From the NCBI RefSeq assembly GCF_036785885.1, contig NC_092329.1:3720001-3784000 (forward strand): a stretch of 64,000 nucleotides of DNA, in the 5' to 3' direction. Under the pieces are notes generated by a model. That model saw only the letters and a program-made list of their open reading frames with translations, was not told where the DNA came from and ran no database searches. The position numbers were made by a program, and so were the translations under genes. The stretch comes from Coffea arabica. Lineage: Eukaryota; Streptophyta; Magnoliopsida; Gentianales; Rubiaceae. Shown here in pieces: positions 11,731 through 24,435 of the stretch; position 1 is the first letter of the stretch; each line of letters starts with the position of its first letter.

Positions 11731-12740
11731 CAGCCAAGTGAAGTCATTGTAAATGGGTATGAGTATACCATTATATTCAATTACCTATTTATGAGTTATT
11801 TAAAATTTACTTTTTTTTTTTTTGCATGTTATCTGACAAGAAATAACGATATTTTATTATTATTAAATTGATAAGAAATTCAAATTTATTTGCACAACCC
11901 TCACTAAAAAATTGAGTTTAAATGTATAATTATTTTAAAATGGTTATAAATGAGTGAGTCGGATCAACCCACTGTCCATCAATTAAATGGTTTTAATTGA
12001 ATACCCATTTAGATCCATTTGAAATTAACGGACGGATTTAAGCGGAGTATTGATGGACAGATTTGAATGAATCAACATAATTAGGTTATTATTAACACCT
12101 CTAACTTGCAGTAATCTTCTTAATTAATAGTACTTTAATGACATCAGGCTCTTTAGTATACATTTTGAACGTGCAATTTTTCTTTTTATTAGAAGAGAGT
12201 GCAATCTGTGTAGTCATAGGTTGGCAAAATTTGTTGTTAACGAAATTACGCTGAAGAAGCTTCCCTACGTGGTTTAGAAATGCCGCGCATGAAGACTCTT
12301 TGGCAGTAGCTAGTTTTTTGTAGTACATTTGTATGTAGCCATATTATTGTTTACATATAAAAGTTGACATTTGACCAAAAAAAAAAAATATATTGATCAT
12401 GAGAAAGTTAGGATTTGTTATTGCTGGAGTTTTTATAAAGAGACGTACTAAGGTGATGTATGTAATGTATATAAGATAAAAATATGATTCGAAAATGTAT
12501 TCAAAGAGAACTGAAAAAAAAAAAAGAAAATATTAGTAATTAGCGGCATCCAATGCACGGACAAACTGACAATGGGCTGAGAGTCTACCTGAATGGGCTA
12601 AAGCAGCTTCCATTATGGGCTAAAACATGTCGAAATCAACTAAACCCAATTCATTCGTGTGTAGACTGAAGCCCATTGATCCACTGACTCCTCGTCCTTT
12701 GCTTAACTAGCAATTAAGAAACATTGGATGAGAGCTATGC

Positions 12741-13366
12741 GTTATTTGTAGGGGTGTGCATCGAATTCGAATTCGGTAATTCGGAAGTTTGAATTCGGAA
12801 TTTTTCGAAATTTTGGTACCTGGTAATTCGACCGAATTCGATTTCGAATTCACCAATTCCGAATTCGAATTCGTACCGAATTCAATCGGAATTCGGTACG
12901 AATTCGAATTCGGAATTGGTGAATTCGAAATCGAATTCGGTCGAATTACCAGGTACCAAAATTTCGAAAAATTCCGAATTCAAAATTGAATTCGGTAAAT
13001 TCCGATTTCACCGATTTCACCGAATTCGGAAAAATTTATATATTATTATATAATATAAAATTTATAATATTATATAATATTTTATAAATTTTATAAAATT
13101 TATATAATATTATATAGTATAAATTTTATATTACATGTATAAAAAATATATTTATATATTAAAAACGAATTTGAAATCGAAATCGGAATTCGAATTCCGA
13201 TTTGAAAAACTCCATTACCGAATTCGAACCAAATTCGAAATATATGAATTCGGAAAATCCGAATTCGATTCCGATTTCCGATTTACCGATTTCGAAAATT
13301 CCGAATTCAATTCGAATTCGATCGGTAAATCGGAATTTTTCGATTTTACACACCCCTAATTATTTG
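12741..13366. mobile_element. hAT-type MITE, GAATTCG-rich
   Basis: The element proper is 12749-13358. Its ends TAGGGGTGTGCA and (reverse complement of the right end) TAGGGGTGTGTAAAA are inverted and match the TAGGG-starting hAT MITE type. It is flanked by an 8-bp duplication, GTTATTTG at 12741-12748 and ATTATTTG at 13359-13366 (7 of 8 identical). The inside consists of degenerate GAATTCGAATTCGG motifs around an AT-only core (about 13030-13150). Short frames inside it are artefacts of the repeat. Confidence 0.85.
12788..12984. repeat. Perfect inverted repeat: two 96-bp arms, 5-bp spacer
   Basis: Positions 12788-12883 are the exact reverse complement of 12889-12984, with AATCG (12884-12888) between. 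Checked base by base, including the GGTACC near each outer end. It lies wholly in the left half of the hAT MITE. Such a hairpin can form a cruciform or a foldback transcript. Confidence 0.95.
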
Positions 13367-13659
13367 TCTTAAAGGCGATAAGTCAGTCGCTCGTTTTGGA
13401 GAACATCACTTTCATCAATCCAAGAAACCGACCTCGGCTGCCAAATGTATTGATTTGGATTAGGCTATTCTATTCATATGATCCCACGCTTCCCCTGTCC
13501 CCGGTCTCCATCAACATTTCTTCTGCCTCCCAAATACTCCACATGTTATGTTGATCCATACGTATCTGTCCGTCCATTGTTTAGCTGCACTGTACACCAT
13601 ACAATATAGAAGATGCATATAATTATAGAAAAGGCACATTTTTGTGTAGAATATTTCGT

Positions 13660-13803
13660 GTTTGGATTGCAATTTTCTAAAGTTTTTATAGAAAATGTAC
13701 GATAACGATTTGATATATATATAAGGTAGAAAATTAATTACAAAATGTGTTCACGAAAAAAGCAGAGATTTTTTTATGAAAAATCTCTTTCCAAACAAGG
13801 TAC
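13660..13803. repeat. Small MITE, GTTTGGATTGC family, copy 2
   Basis: Starts GTGTTTGGATTGCAATTTT and ends CTCTTTCCAAACAAGG (inverted ends). The inner blocks GATTTGATATATATATAAGG and AAAATGTGTTCACGAAAA match the other copies. Confidence 0.65.
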
Positions 13804-14395
13804 CCTCTTTCAAATATTCAAGATGATGGGCTGTCCCATTGAAAAAAAGCTGAGATTTTACTGTTTTTTTTCAAAGGGTACTGAAGTATACTCCTAATTT
13901 CAATAATTGATCGAAGGGAAAAAAATTCCAATGATCCCAACTATTAATAGGATGAATTTTCGACCAGCCAATTATTAAAATGAATTTTTGATCCCGATCT
14001 ATCAAAAGCGTCAAATGTTGAACATTTTGTGCTATTCACGAGGAATTAGCAGAGGCATTATAGTCTGCTCATGAGAATTAGTAGGGGCATTTTGGCATTG
14101 TTAGGTACGTCCTCCATGATCACATTAAACTCCATCTTCTCCTCCTTTGTATTTTGGCTTTCCTTCCTTTTGTATTTGAGGGATTATTTGAGAGAGAAAG
14201 AGGGGTCAGCAACAGCAGCACCAGCAGAGGAAGATGAAGTCTCTTTATTGTTATTGAAGATGACGTGGCCCGCGGGAGTAAAGAAAAAGGGGTTGTAAAA
14301 TGTTCCTTTAATTAGGTTTTTTTTTACCACTTTTTACTCGGTGAATTATCGTGGGTGGACGAGAATGCCCTTGTTAATTTCTTGTGGACCTCACG

Positions 14396-14560
14396 TGATT
14401 GAATAGAGTATTATTTAAAATATTATTTACAATAATTATTGTAATATTTTTTTATAATATGATGTATGTGAAATAAAAAATAGTTGAGAATGTAAAAAAG
14501 TGAATGGAAAAATATGTTTATGATGCAAGCGAAATATTATTTAGAATAATTAACCATCCA
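14396..14560. repeat. Small MITE, copy 3
   Basis: Shares with the copy at 53856-54023 (opposite strand) the blocks GTGAAATAAAAAATAGTTGA, AAAAAAGTGAAT and AATATGTTTATGATGCAAGC, then AAATATTATTTAGAATAATT. The termini are worn. Confidence 0.65.
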
Positions 14561-14982
14561 AAAATTTCTCAACTAGTGAAATTGAAAGAAGGTCCAAAAT
14601 TTGATACTTTTTGATAGGTTAGAGGTCAAAAATTTATTTTTAATTATTGAAGGGTGAAAAGTTGATCCAATTGATATTTTGAGGTGCCAATGGAACCATT
14701 TTTTTCTTGGACTAAATATAGTGGTAGTAGTGCATCTTACGGTCAGTGGCACAGACTTTGGACGGGAAGGGAGAAGTGGATAAGTCATCGAGTCCAATTT
14801 GTTTAGATTTGCTATAAAGCCGTCTAAAGGTTTAGATTTGTTGTCAGTGTACGAAATTAAGGCCACAAGTAGGGTGGGCGAGAACATCAAAAAAGCTGCT
14901 ACCTTGGAGCCCTGAAAGCGATTCCATACGCCACAGATAGCCGGAATTTTGGATACCGCATTTTTGGAGACACGGAAATAAC

Positions 14983-14996
14983 GATATATATAAGAG
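14983..14996 (+). promoter_or_regulatory. TATA-like element for the At1g01500-like gene
   Basis: GATATATATAAGAGG lies about 1 kb upstream of the start codon at 16033, at the point where leader-like sequence begins. It is a reasonable TATA box if the gene has a 5' UTR intron. Inference only. Confidence 0.3.
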
Positions 14997-16032
14997 GAAA
15001 ACGGGAGGGGGTTGGATGCACCAATATTTTCTTGGTAAGTTTCTCATATTTATGCATATTGTTTCATCTATTCTTTCTGTGGGTTCGTTATTCTCCTATT
15101 ATTATTTTCTAATTTGGGGTGGTGAGTGTGTTGTTGGCTGGTTTTGAGATGCTTGTATTGTGGAAAGTTGTCAATTGCTGGCAGATCTGTTAGCCTTTTT
15201 GGGATATTGTCTTGGCCTTCTTACTCTCATGTCTCAATATATATCCCTCGTCTATCTGGAAAGAAAGGCCAGAGAGCTTTCGATTTAGTTTCTGATGGCT
15301 TTGGCCCTTAAGAATTTGTGGATTGAAATCAAAGGTTTCTGCTTTATTTGTCGTTGAAATCACCGTGCAAGTCATGGTGGGTTCGCGTCGCAAAGATCAT
15401 GCACTGATTTTTCTGTCTGTTTGAGTTCCTAAAATGGCTCTCTCTAAATATTCTCTTTTTAGCTTCCACAATTTTGATTTTTCCCGATTGGGTCTTGGTC
15501 TGGTCTTTGAAGTTTGATACTTTGTTCTTTGGTTAAGCCTGAAGGGAGGTTGGTATTTCTTGATCGAATACTCTTGACTGGAAAAAGAAAAAAAAAAAAA
15601 GAGGCATTTGGTTTTTAGCACCCTGTTTTTTAGATTGTGCAGTTACGGGTACGTCATTTAGTTATTATTACGTCTTCTCTATTCCTGATTTCGAGGATTC
15701 TGTTCCTAAAACCAGGTTACAAACTGCTTTGACAATTCTTAGTTTCTTTCTTAGACGTATATGGAGTTTTGGTTCTCTCATTATTTGCTTCTAGTCACGA
15801 GAAATAAGAAAAGATTTTGGATGCAGGACCTGCAGTGACTCTTATTATAGTAATAGAATTCTTTGGAAGCAATTCGGTGAATTACTTTTTTGAATAGCAA
15901 ATATTTTGTTATTTTGGAACAGGATGTTCCGGCCTATGTTGTTTACATTCGTCGGATTGGAATCTATCCATGATTTTACGTCAGCCAGCTTTCAAAGATT
16001 TTGGTGAGGATTGAACACCCTCCTGGAACAAT

Positions 16033-18974
16033 ATGGACAGCTCTCATGAATCGTTGAACAATGGTAAACCAGCCGATCCTGCACTGCAGATTATACGGCA
16101 TCCTGCTTACCAATCTCACAGCAAATTGGTTTGGCTTGATATAAGAGTGTTCTATGTCAGAATCAGCAGTTTTATGGTGGATGATTCAACCCCAGAATGT
16201 CTGACCCTCAACCATATCCCTCTCAGCCCTGATACTCTTCTTGAAGTGAATGGTGCAAGGTGTTCTATTTATTCAGAAGGGTCATCATGCATTCTTCGAA
16301 GGGATAGGCTAGATAAAAAATCTGAAGAAGCTACATTTGTGAGTACTGACAGTATAAGGTTATCAGGGAGTGTGAAATTTGAGGTTTTCCATAAGGAAGA
16401 TCTTGTGCTCTCTGGTGTTCTGGAGATGTCATGTAGTAATGGTTTCACCTCGAAGTATAATGGCAATCCTAGGAAATGGAGCATGAATTGTGAAACAGTG
16501 ATGAGTGCTGGTGCAGGATTCCTGAAGGGCAAGCATATAATTAGTTCTGAGTCCTCGTCACCCACCATTGAAGTCTATGTTGCTGGTTGCTTCTTGGGTG
16601 CCCCAGTCATCTTAACCAAGACTTTGCAGTTTAATCACCGCAAGAAGCCAAACAGAAAAGTGGTGCTGGATTCAATTCCAGAATATGATACTGCGGCAAC
16701 CAACAAGGATGATGGATCTAGAGCTGATTTGCAGGTTTTATTCTTTCCGTCTAGATTTATATTAGATATCCATTCTTTTTATGTTTGTACTGTAGTTTTG
16801 GTTTAGTGCTGGACCAGAATATTGTGTCTGGATGGTTCAAGATTGTGCAACCAAATTCTCCAGTGTGGGCACCGCCTAACTTTTATTTCTATGTAGGTTT
16901 TGGTGCTCAATACTTATGCATATTTTGTTTCTGAATTCCTAATTATTCATGTTTTTAAGAACCATTTGCTTTGACTAGAAAGTATCCCTGTATCATTTAA
17001 CTCTGCATTCGACCTCAACTTGAAATGCATGCTAAAGAAATACAGGAAGTCAAAACATGGGTCCTTAATGAAAAGATTATAAATTTATGTTGAATTTTCA
17101 GCATCTTACCTGCTGTCTTCTCTCATTCTTTTTGTTTTTCTTCTTTTAGTATATTATTTCAAATTTACCTGCTCTCTATTTTTTTAAAATGTCAAAAACA
17201 AAATGAGTTAATGTATGTCAAATGACTAGGAAACCTCTACTGAGTTTTGCTGTTTCATAAAATATATTCAAATATTCAAGAGTCATCTGGAGCTAATGAT
17301 GCAATAAAATATATCATGACCATAAGAACCTTTCAGTGGTCACCTTATCCTTTATTTGGAATTTCTCTATGCTTCCTCCTATGAAACATGTTTCTGTGTT
17401 TCATTTCGCCTATTTCTATTAGGAATTGGATATTGGATTGTGAAACAGAATCTTATCCTAGACATGTCATGGGGGTATGGTCGGGCACAGTTCTTAAAGT
17501 GGTGCTCAGTCTAATTTTTATTTTTATTTTATGTTATCCATACTCTGCAAGAGTCTGACATGCAGGACCTCATCCCCCAAAGGTCCCATTAAGTAGCTAT
17601 CAAGTAGATTGGTGATTTCAATTTTGGGCCCCACCACCATTTTCTCAGTAGTTGCTGATTGAAAATCAACTTCTTGTTTTCCCCATCTGTGTATCTAAGA
17701 AAATCAACTTTGTTGAATATGTCTGAACCTCAGTTGCCCCGGATTACGGATGGCTGGAGCTGCTTTTAAGTTCTATATTACAAACTTCAATTTCTGCAAC
17801 AGAGATGATAAATTTGTTAAAATGTTATGACATTTGTTGTGTCTATAAAGATTTGAAGCATCCCGAGTGTGTCAAATAAAACTGCACATTTTTTCCATGA
17901 GTAGCCCAAAAATAAATAAATAAATAAGTTCTGTCTTGACTTCTTGGCATACTATCACTTGTACTTTGTAAAAAATATGATCAAAATTGTTCGTATATAA
18001 CACAATTGTTCTCACTTGGATAGTTATTATATTTTTCAATTGGATCCTGTGGATTCTCGTGTAGTAATGTGAAGGAGCCTTCCATGTGATGATGGCATGA
18101 AAAACATTTTGATTACTGAATATGTACTCTGTGTTGATCTATTTTGTGAATATTTTCGGACTAGTTGACCTATCATGAATTGGTCAAAGTAGGAACTCAT
18201 CCAAATTCCTGGTCTGATTAACGTCTCCAAGTACCTGAATTTGAGTTGCTAACTGATTTGATGGTGATTACAAGAGAAACTAGTAGCATGAGGATGTAGC
18301 TCAGAACTGAGTCAGTAACTGATCTATGATTGTTGAAAGTGTTTGTTTCTTTTTCAGTTTTCCTTGTTAGATCTTAAAAGCTTCTTGTTTGCAGTTATGT
18401 TGAGTTATAAACTTCCAAGTTAGAACTATGGTTTTAATAAACTGGTATCATCTGAACTGCCTTGTGCCTTTTACTTTTCATTGTCTTGTATTGGCCTTAA
18501 TTTATTTTTAAAAAAATTATAAATATGTTTCCCATCAGGTATATAAAAGGCCATGACCACTTAATCTGCATTTTCTGTGATCCTAATGTCTGTCCGGGAT
18601 TGTAATACTTGCAATGTTATTTGCCGCATCTAAGTTGGAATGGCAAGTCAGACAAACAAACTGTTTCGCATTTGAGTTTAAACAATGTAATGGCAGCCTT
18701 TGCATGCTGTAAAGACTTTCTTTTGGTGACTTTGTTGCAGGTAACGGAGGACAGAAGCTATAAACCAGAAAGTGAGGAAGAGTTAAACAATATGTACTGG
18801 AGACGAATGGAATATATAGAAGGTGAAGATGGAGAAATATCCTGGTTCAATGCCGGTGTGAGGGTTGGAGTTGGCATTGGACTCGGCATTTGTCTTGGAG
18901 TCGGAATAGGAGTGGGTTTGCTCGTTCGCACGTACCAAGCCACCACCGGAAGCTTCAGAAGGCGGCTTATGTAG
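16033..18974 (+). CDS. At1g01500-like protein (misnamed erythronate-4-phosphate dehydrogenase family)
   Basis: Two exons, 16033-16734 and 18741-18974 (311 aa), separated by a 2.0-kb phase-0 intron. The N-terminal part holds the family segment VWLDIRVFYVRISSFM, then a beta-rich domain with SGSVKFEVF and IEVYVAGCFLGAPVILTKTL. A glycine-rich membrane helix (VGVGIGLGICLGVGIGVGL, about 273-296) near the C-terminus suggests tail-anchoring, followed by a basic end SFRRRLM. Plant databases label this family erythronate-4-phosphate dehydrogenase, but nothing dehydrogenase-like is visible: no Rossmann GxGxxG. The function is unknown. It converges with the minus-strand SEC14 gene. The ATG is preceded by in-frame stops. 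Confidence 0.88.
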
Positions 18975-19964
18975 TTCTTTTTGCGTCGCCATTTGTTTAA
19001 AACTAATCCAAAGGCAAACATACGCTTGGTATGCGAGTCTTGACTCTTCGGTGCCTATTCTAGCTGTGAATTTCTCTCTTTTTGTTGAAAGGGTTGGGGT
19101 TAACATTGTATTTTTCCATATACAAACACCCTTTTCAAGTTTTTTTTTTTTTTTTGGCTTTTCATCTTTGAACGTGTTTTTGTATTGATAAAGAGTGTCA
19201 AGAGATAGCATGCCCTGTAAGCTTTAGTACTGGCACTCCAAAGATTGTATTATTTTTGTAAATAGCTTTGCCAAATCTTGGATTGCAATAAGTTGCAGGC
19301 ATTTTCTGATGATGGTTTCTGAGTTCTGATAAGAGCCAAGTTGGTTACCTTTGAAGCACGTATAGGGCTGAAAGTAGTTTTTTGTAATTATTCAAAATGT
19401 ACATGCAATTACTGGATGATCGACAGCAACTTACCGTGCTTTTAATGAAATTCACCTCCATTGTCTAGTGTTGCTGTTTACAGGCTCGTTGCCATTTGTC
19501 CAGTATAAACGAAGTCATCGATTTCCCTAAACTACTTCAGTTAGCTATCGTTTTTATCCAGCAGCAGCACTTTCCGAGTAAAATTTCCATGGACCATACC
19601 CCCGGAATGGGTTTAGACTGACGGTCACATCCAAGAAGAATTATCAGAGGTGAAATGCAAGAACCTGAAGTTACTAAGAGACAAGGCACGCTTGACTTGG
19701 CCATCTTTGCAAGTTGGAAAACGCAATGACAGTTGTGCCCCTTCTGTTAACATCCAAATTCTTTATAGTTAACATCTCCCATTGGGACAATAAATACTTC
19801 AGCATTGGAAAGCAATAGGTAAGTTAATAGCCTTGAAATTGGCTTTCTTTGTCAAGTTAAACAATTATTAGGTCCCATGGTATAGCAGCCTACCGTCAAG
19901 CAGGAGAGCCCATTAATCGTTAATATATATATTATACACCCGTTCCTAGATTAAAGATGGAAAT

Positions 19965-22237
19965 TCAGCTGGCAGGCGAAGCAAGGGTCTCCGGCTCAGG
20001 TGCAACCTCAGCTCCAGTAAAACCATTTGGATGTTTGTCAAAACCCCATACTTTTGCAGCTTTGACATCATCCTGAGCCATCCGCCTTGAGAACTCTTCA
20101 TGATCATACTGCAACGTGGCTTTCCCTCCAAACTCTGTCGGAAGATTATCCACATCGAAATATGACCTCATGAGCTCCACACTATCCTTATTTTTTGGGT
20201 ACACAAATTTCACCTTCTGAAAAGTCTTGGGATCCAAAAAATACTTGACAATCTGCAAGCACAGAAGCACGTATCAGGCAAATAGCAAGTTGTTCAAAAG
20301 TCTTTTACCAAACATGGTTATATGTTCCGAAACCCCCTATAGGATGTTCCACAATATTAGAATCCACCACCCTACTAAGCTCCTTTATAAAGAAGACTGT
20401 ATTATGCCTATTTTTCAACTTTTATCTGAATAGTTGTGGTACTTTAGCATCTGAATGTGTAAGGTTTTAGTTGCTGGCAATAACCAGAATAAGAAAATTA
20501 GACAGATTCAATAGCTCAAGATCCTAAATACCCAGAGACGGAAATAAACTACAATTATGATGTACATCTGCAAAAGAAATTAACAGTGGTACTCATGATC
20601 TCCACTCAGCTCATTACAGACCTTCCAAAATGCTTCAAAAATACGTGGAGGACTGTAGAGGAATGCAACAGCTAGTCTCTCAGGGTAATGGTTTTGCAGT
20701 ACGTTTACTGTGTCTTTGGCAGATTTGATTGGCACATTATTGGTTATAGACCAACCAGTGAAGTCTATTAACCAAGCCATCTGTTCTTGACCTTCAGGCA
20801 GATTAAGGATGGCATTTTCGATGAGATACACCAGATGTCTAATCTGGTTGTCGATTGATGTTGTGTTCTGCAACATTTAACAGCATCCCTTGATGATCAC
20901 ATTACGCAGAAGAAAGAAACCAAACCGATACTCAAAATAAATCATTTGAAGGAATCTACGCTAGAATTTGGTAGTCCAAGGACTTCACCTGCTTTCCAGG
21001 TCTCAGAATAAGAACGGTCCTTCCATGGCGGTCATGAAAATTAGCTCTAAATACCTTTCCAGTCTCACCCTCAACAGCAACCTCATGCTAACAAGTTTGA
21101 TGGTTATAGAAAAGTTAGATTATGCACAATTTTCAGCATATTGGAGAGAACGAGAGATATGAGAAAGCATAGAAATCTGGGAAACATATTTGAGGAAAAA
21201 AATAAATATTTCATTTCAAAATTTTGATAAAACAAATTCTGTCTGATTCTAATATGTATTTCATCATTGATTACTCTAAGACATGCATTGAGCAGGTTTG
21301 CTTATGAATTGTCACAACAAAAGAACTATTAGGAATAAAGGATGAAAGAGATGAACAAAAAGTTAAATTCTTACCCAGCGAATTTCTTCTGGCTTGTAGG
21401 TTGATCTCCATCTTAGTGTCTCCTCCAACATCTTTTTTGCTTTATCTACATTCCAGCTTCTGGCTTCCAAGTATCTCTTCAAGCACGCATCACTGCAATA
21501 CTGTAAACCACGTCCCGATAAAGGACCCAAAGCAGCCTTAAGTTCAGTAACCTGCAAGCATACCACAAAATTGGTAGTATTCATAAGAGGAATGACCGCA
21601 GTCATCAATGAAACCAACAGCACTTTTTACCTCCAAACTTGGGTTCAAAGTCAATATTTAAATGTCAAATGAGAAAAGTAAGTCAATTTATGTAATTGCA
21701 AGTAAAGTTACAAATTACTTTTATCTGACAAAAGATTGTACTTACTGGGAGCCAGCCCAGTAATGTAATGATAAATGTCTAGGTAATAGGTGATATAGCC
21801 CATTTTGGACTAAAACTTTAGAGTCAATAGACCATAAATTCCAAGCAAAAGGACTAAAACCTATTCAGACCAGGACCATATCTTTGCAGACTTAATTGAA
21901 ATGGCTACTAGAGATGATTCCAACTAAAATTCTGGACATTAGACCTACTAACAAATAGTTTCTCATTGGCTTATTCACAAACTCATGACCAGTGAAATAA
22001 CCAAAAATCATGTGTGCGCCAAAAAAGATGAGAATAGCTACAGCAAAATAAACATTGAAACCCACCAATAACAGTATTAAAAAGCAAAAAAAAATCTTCC
22101 TACAGATAAGCAGCCAAATTATGAATTAGTTTATTTAAGAAGTTAAATGAATTATGCATTTTACCACTTCTCAATACCTTTTCCTGCTGCTCATCAGAAT
22201 CCTTCTCGTGATGTGAATTGTTCCACCGACGAAACAT
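19965..22237 (-). CDS. SEC14/CRAL-TRIO domain phosphatidylinositol-transfer-like protein
   Basis: Five coding exons on the minus strand: 22178-22237, 21375-21551, 20989-21087, 20622-20867, 19965-20252 (870 nt, 289 aa), all joined in phase 0. The N-terminal CRAL-TRIO_N helix bundle includes YCSDACLKRYLEARSW and ETLRWRSTYKPEEI (about residues 38-78). The lipid-binding CRAL-TRIO domain (about 95-245) includes TVLILRPGKQ, AWLIDFTGWS, LQNHYPERLAVAFLYSPP and NLPTEFGGKA. No GOLD domain or membrane helix, so this is a short cytosolic Sec14 type. A 5' UTR intron probably separates the start from a leader exon near 23643-23750. It resembles Arabidopsis At1g75170 (from memory). Confidence 0.93.
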
Positions 22238-23760
22238 TGCTAGAGCTAGAGGAGTCAATCCACATTGAACAACAGCAATTATATTTAGTGAATTTATCAT
22301 TTCAGCAATTCATATTGACTTTGAATGCTGACTGTGAAACTGAGGCAGACAGAATTAATACACTCAAGAAACAGCTAATTCGCATATAGAAAACAGTAAA
22401 AAAAAAATCTCAAGTCATAGGTCATCCTAGTGCTTAAAAAAAATCTCAGCTAATATTTAGTGCATATAAGCTCACCTCAACACATAGAATGTCACTGACT
22501 TACAGTGACACTTGAATGTCAGAGACATACAGTGACACTTGAAAGTAACACACGAGCTCACCTCCACATTGACTAATATGAAGTTTAAAGTTTTTAACAT
22601 GATCACTTTTGGCCCAAAATTTTAAGTTATGCACTTCTACAAATTGAAGTATATATCAACTGTTAAAACTAGATCTACTTAGTATAGGAGAAAGCCCTCA
22701 GTCCGAAACAATTCAACAATGTTTACACCAGCCTATTCTCCAATGCAGAAGATTGCAACTTTTATTTTAGCCCTGAAATATTATATGAGTAATTGCAAGA
22801 AAATAAGAGTAAAAGTGAATGGATGGTAGCCCAGGTGATGAACCAACAGACCACAAATAAATGAATTATTATTGTGATCCAAGCGTAGCTTTTAAGCTGC
22901 TAACTCTTTTTAACCTCCTCCCACCACGGAGAATATGATCATCATACACGCACGCATTTAACTATATCCTAAGCACAAAATTTAATATTTCGCCTCATCA
23001 TACACCAGAGCTAACCCATCCCAAGGAAATCTCAAAGAAATGAACTGAGAAATTCTGATAAAAGCAGTGCCAAAGCAATGAATTCCTGAATTCCGATAAA
23101 AATAATGGTATAGGAACCTATATTAAAAAGGCAAATATTTATTTAAAAATGTCTTAAGCTTTTGCCTTTATAGTATAGATGGAACAAAAAATCAAGGTTG
23201 AAACGTACTTTTCAGAAACAGAATGCCCGAAATGAAACCTTTTCCAAGACTTCTGTTCCTTCACAGTTAATATTCATTTCCACCAACGAACTGGGCTTAG
23301 AAATAGCAAACAGACTAATAGTTCAACGTTAACAGCTCCCTCTCAAAAAGTCCCTTTCAATTTTTTTTCTCACTTCAAACTTGTATATTAGAACCAACCA
23401 AACTAGCCCTTTTCAAGAAAACATTCAACAATCAAGATCCAATAACCCGCAGATTCAACAGATCCATTAATTCAATTCTAGCCCAAAGAAAAACCCAAAA
23501 AGAAAAGAAAAAGGAAAACAAAGCTCAAGCAAGAATATCCCTATACATAAATCCCAACTCCAACCACAGCTATAAAAAAAAGAGAGAGAGAAAGAAAGAA
23601 AGAAAGAAAGAAATTGATTAAAGCATCGGCCAGTGACCATACCTGGTTTGCAGAAACTGGGAGGCTAGAAGTGGAGAAATGAAGAGGTTTTTGGTGGGTT
23701 TAAATTTCCAAATAAAGCAGGATCGTGCAAATGGTTCTAGTCTTGCCTTGTAGCAGTTTG
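22238..23760 (-). promoter_or_regulatory. 5' UTR intron, leader exon and promoter side of the SEC14 gene
   Basis: On the minus strand a donor CCAG then GTATGG occurs at 23641-23642, just after a plausible leader exon (23643 to ~23750); an acceptor CTCTAG then CAATG lies immediately before the start codon. The ~1.4 kb between them contains no coding frame. A GA/GAAA microsatellite is present at 23580-23612. A GA-rich, GTGTGTG-containing stretch at 23780-23850 may be the core promoter side. Confidence 0.4.
23580..23612. repeat. AG / AAAG microsatellite
   Basis: AGAGAGAGA followed by five AAAG units. Confidence 0.9.
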
Positions 23761-24309
23761 CTCACAAGATTTTCTCCGACGCGCGCACACACACTCACCA
23801 GTATAGTGTGTACTACGTATACACGCGGTAGAGAGAGACAGAGAGAGATGGGAATGAGATTTTTGTGGGAGAGTTATTCTAACGAGAATGGTACGGTATT
23901 TCGTCCCCTGAAGAACATTTGCTATAATTACAGGTTGGTTAGATTGTTGAACATCACAGCCCGCAATCGAACGGTAGAGTTTAAGTCAAATTTTGAAAGA
24001 GTAATTTCTTGCGTTGATCATTCATGGGATGTGAGGCAAGAATAAAGGGGGCTGTCATGTTTGGAGATCTCCGCCTCGAAGGCAAGGGACCTTCACATAT
24101 TTGCCACCAGGAATTGAGGAAGCGAGGAAAAACACTGCAACTGCCACGTTACCCTTGACTTGAAAAACCTGAGCAAATTCCTTGGAATATTTGCAAAAAA
24201 AAGCTGGCGGTGTTCATTTTTTTCTGGTGGGTTCTATTCTATGTTTTTCTTTTTCTTATGTAGTGTAGCAAATTAGCTAGGTTAATCCTTTTGGGTGTGT
24301 TTAGGTTAG

Positions 24310-24435
24310 AGATTGTTTGAAAAAAAATTATTTGGAAAGATATTTTGTGATTTATATGAGATAAAAAGAAAGTTAAAAATATAAAATATTTTGAAATATA
24401 TTTATAATACAAGTAAAATGTTATTTAGTTAATAT
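24310..24435. repeat. Small MITE, copy 4 (diverged)
   Basis: Shares GATTTATATGAGATAAAAAG, AAAATATAAAATATTTTGAA and ATACAAGTAAAATGTTATTT with the copies at 14396 and 53856. The ends are worn. Confidence 0.5.

Larger units (their letters stand above)
9341..12740. other. Gene-free intergenic DNA with repeat fragments
   Basis: No convincing coding region. It contains a near-duplicate pair around 9492 and 9540 (CATCAAGTgAAAATTACAC), a Stowaway-like MITE (9787-10057), a TA dinucleotide tract (10987-11011) and a LINE-type 3' fragment (11571-11730). The short frames at 10913, 11195 and 12101 look random. Confidence 0.5.
13367..16032. other. Intergenic DNA with two MITEs, promoter and 5' UTR of the next gene
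   Basis: Two copies of the small GTTTGGATTGC MITE family lie at 13660-13803 and 14396-14560. From about 15000 the composition changes to leader-like, T- and G-rich sequence; the 5' UTR of the gene starting at 16033 and probably one 5' UTR intron lie here. No independent gene was found; frames at 14071, 14573, 15126 and 15397 are unsupported. Confidence 0.45.

Noticed and set aside
12789-13359. Overlapping Phe/Glu-rich frames on both strands
   Set aside because: They are translations of degenerate GAATTCG repeats within a hAT MITE.
14071-14298. 75-codon frame with a hydrophobic segment
   Set aside because: No homology recognised, no leader or splice context, and MITEs on either side.
16033-18974. 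Erythronate-4-phosphate dehydrogenase activity
   Set aside because: The name is used for the family in databases, but no NAD-binding Rossmann motif or 2-hydroxyacid dehydrogenase catalytic residues are seen.
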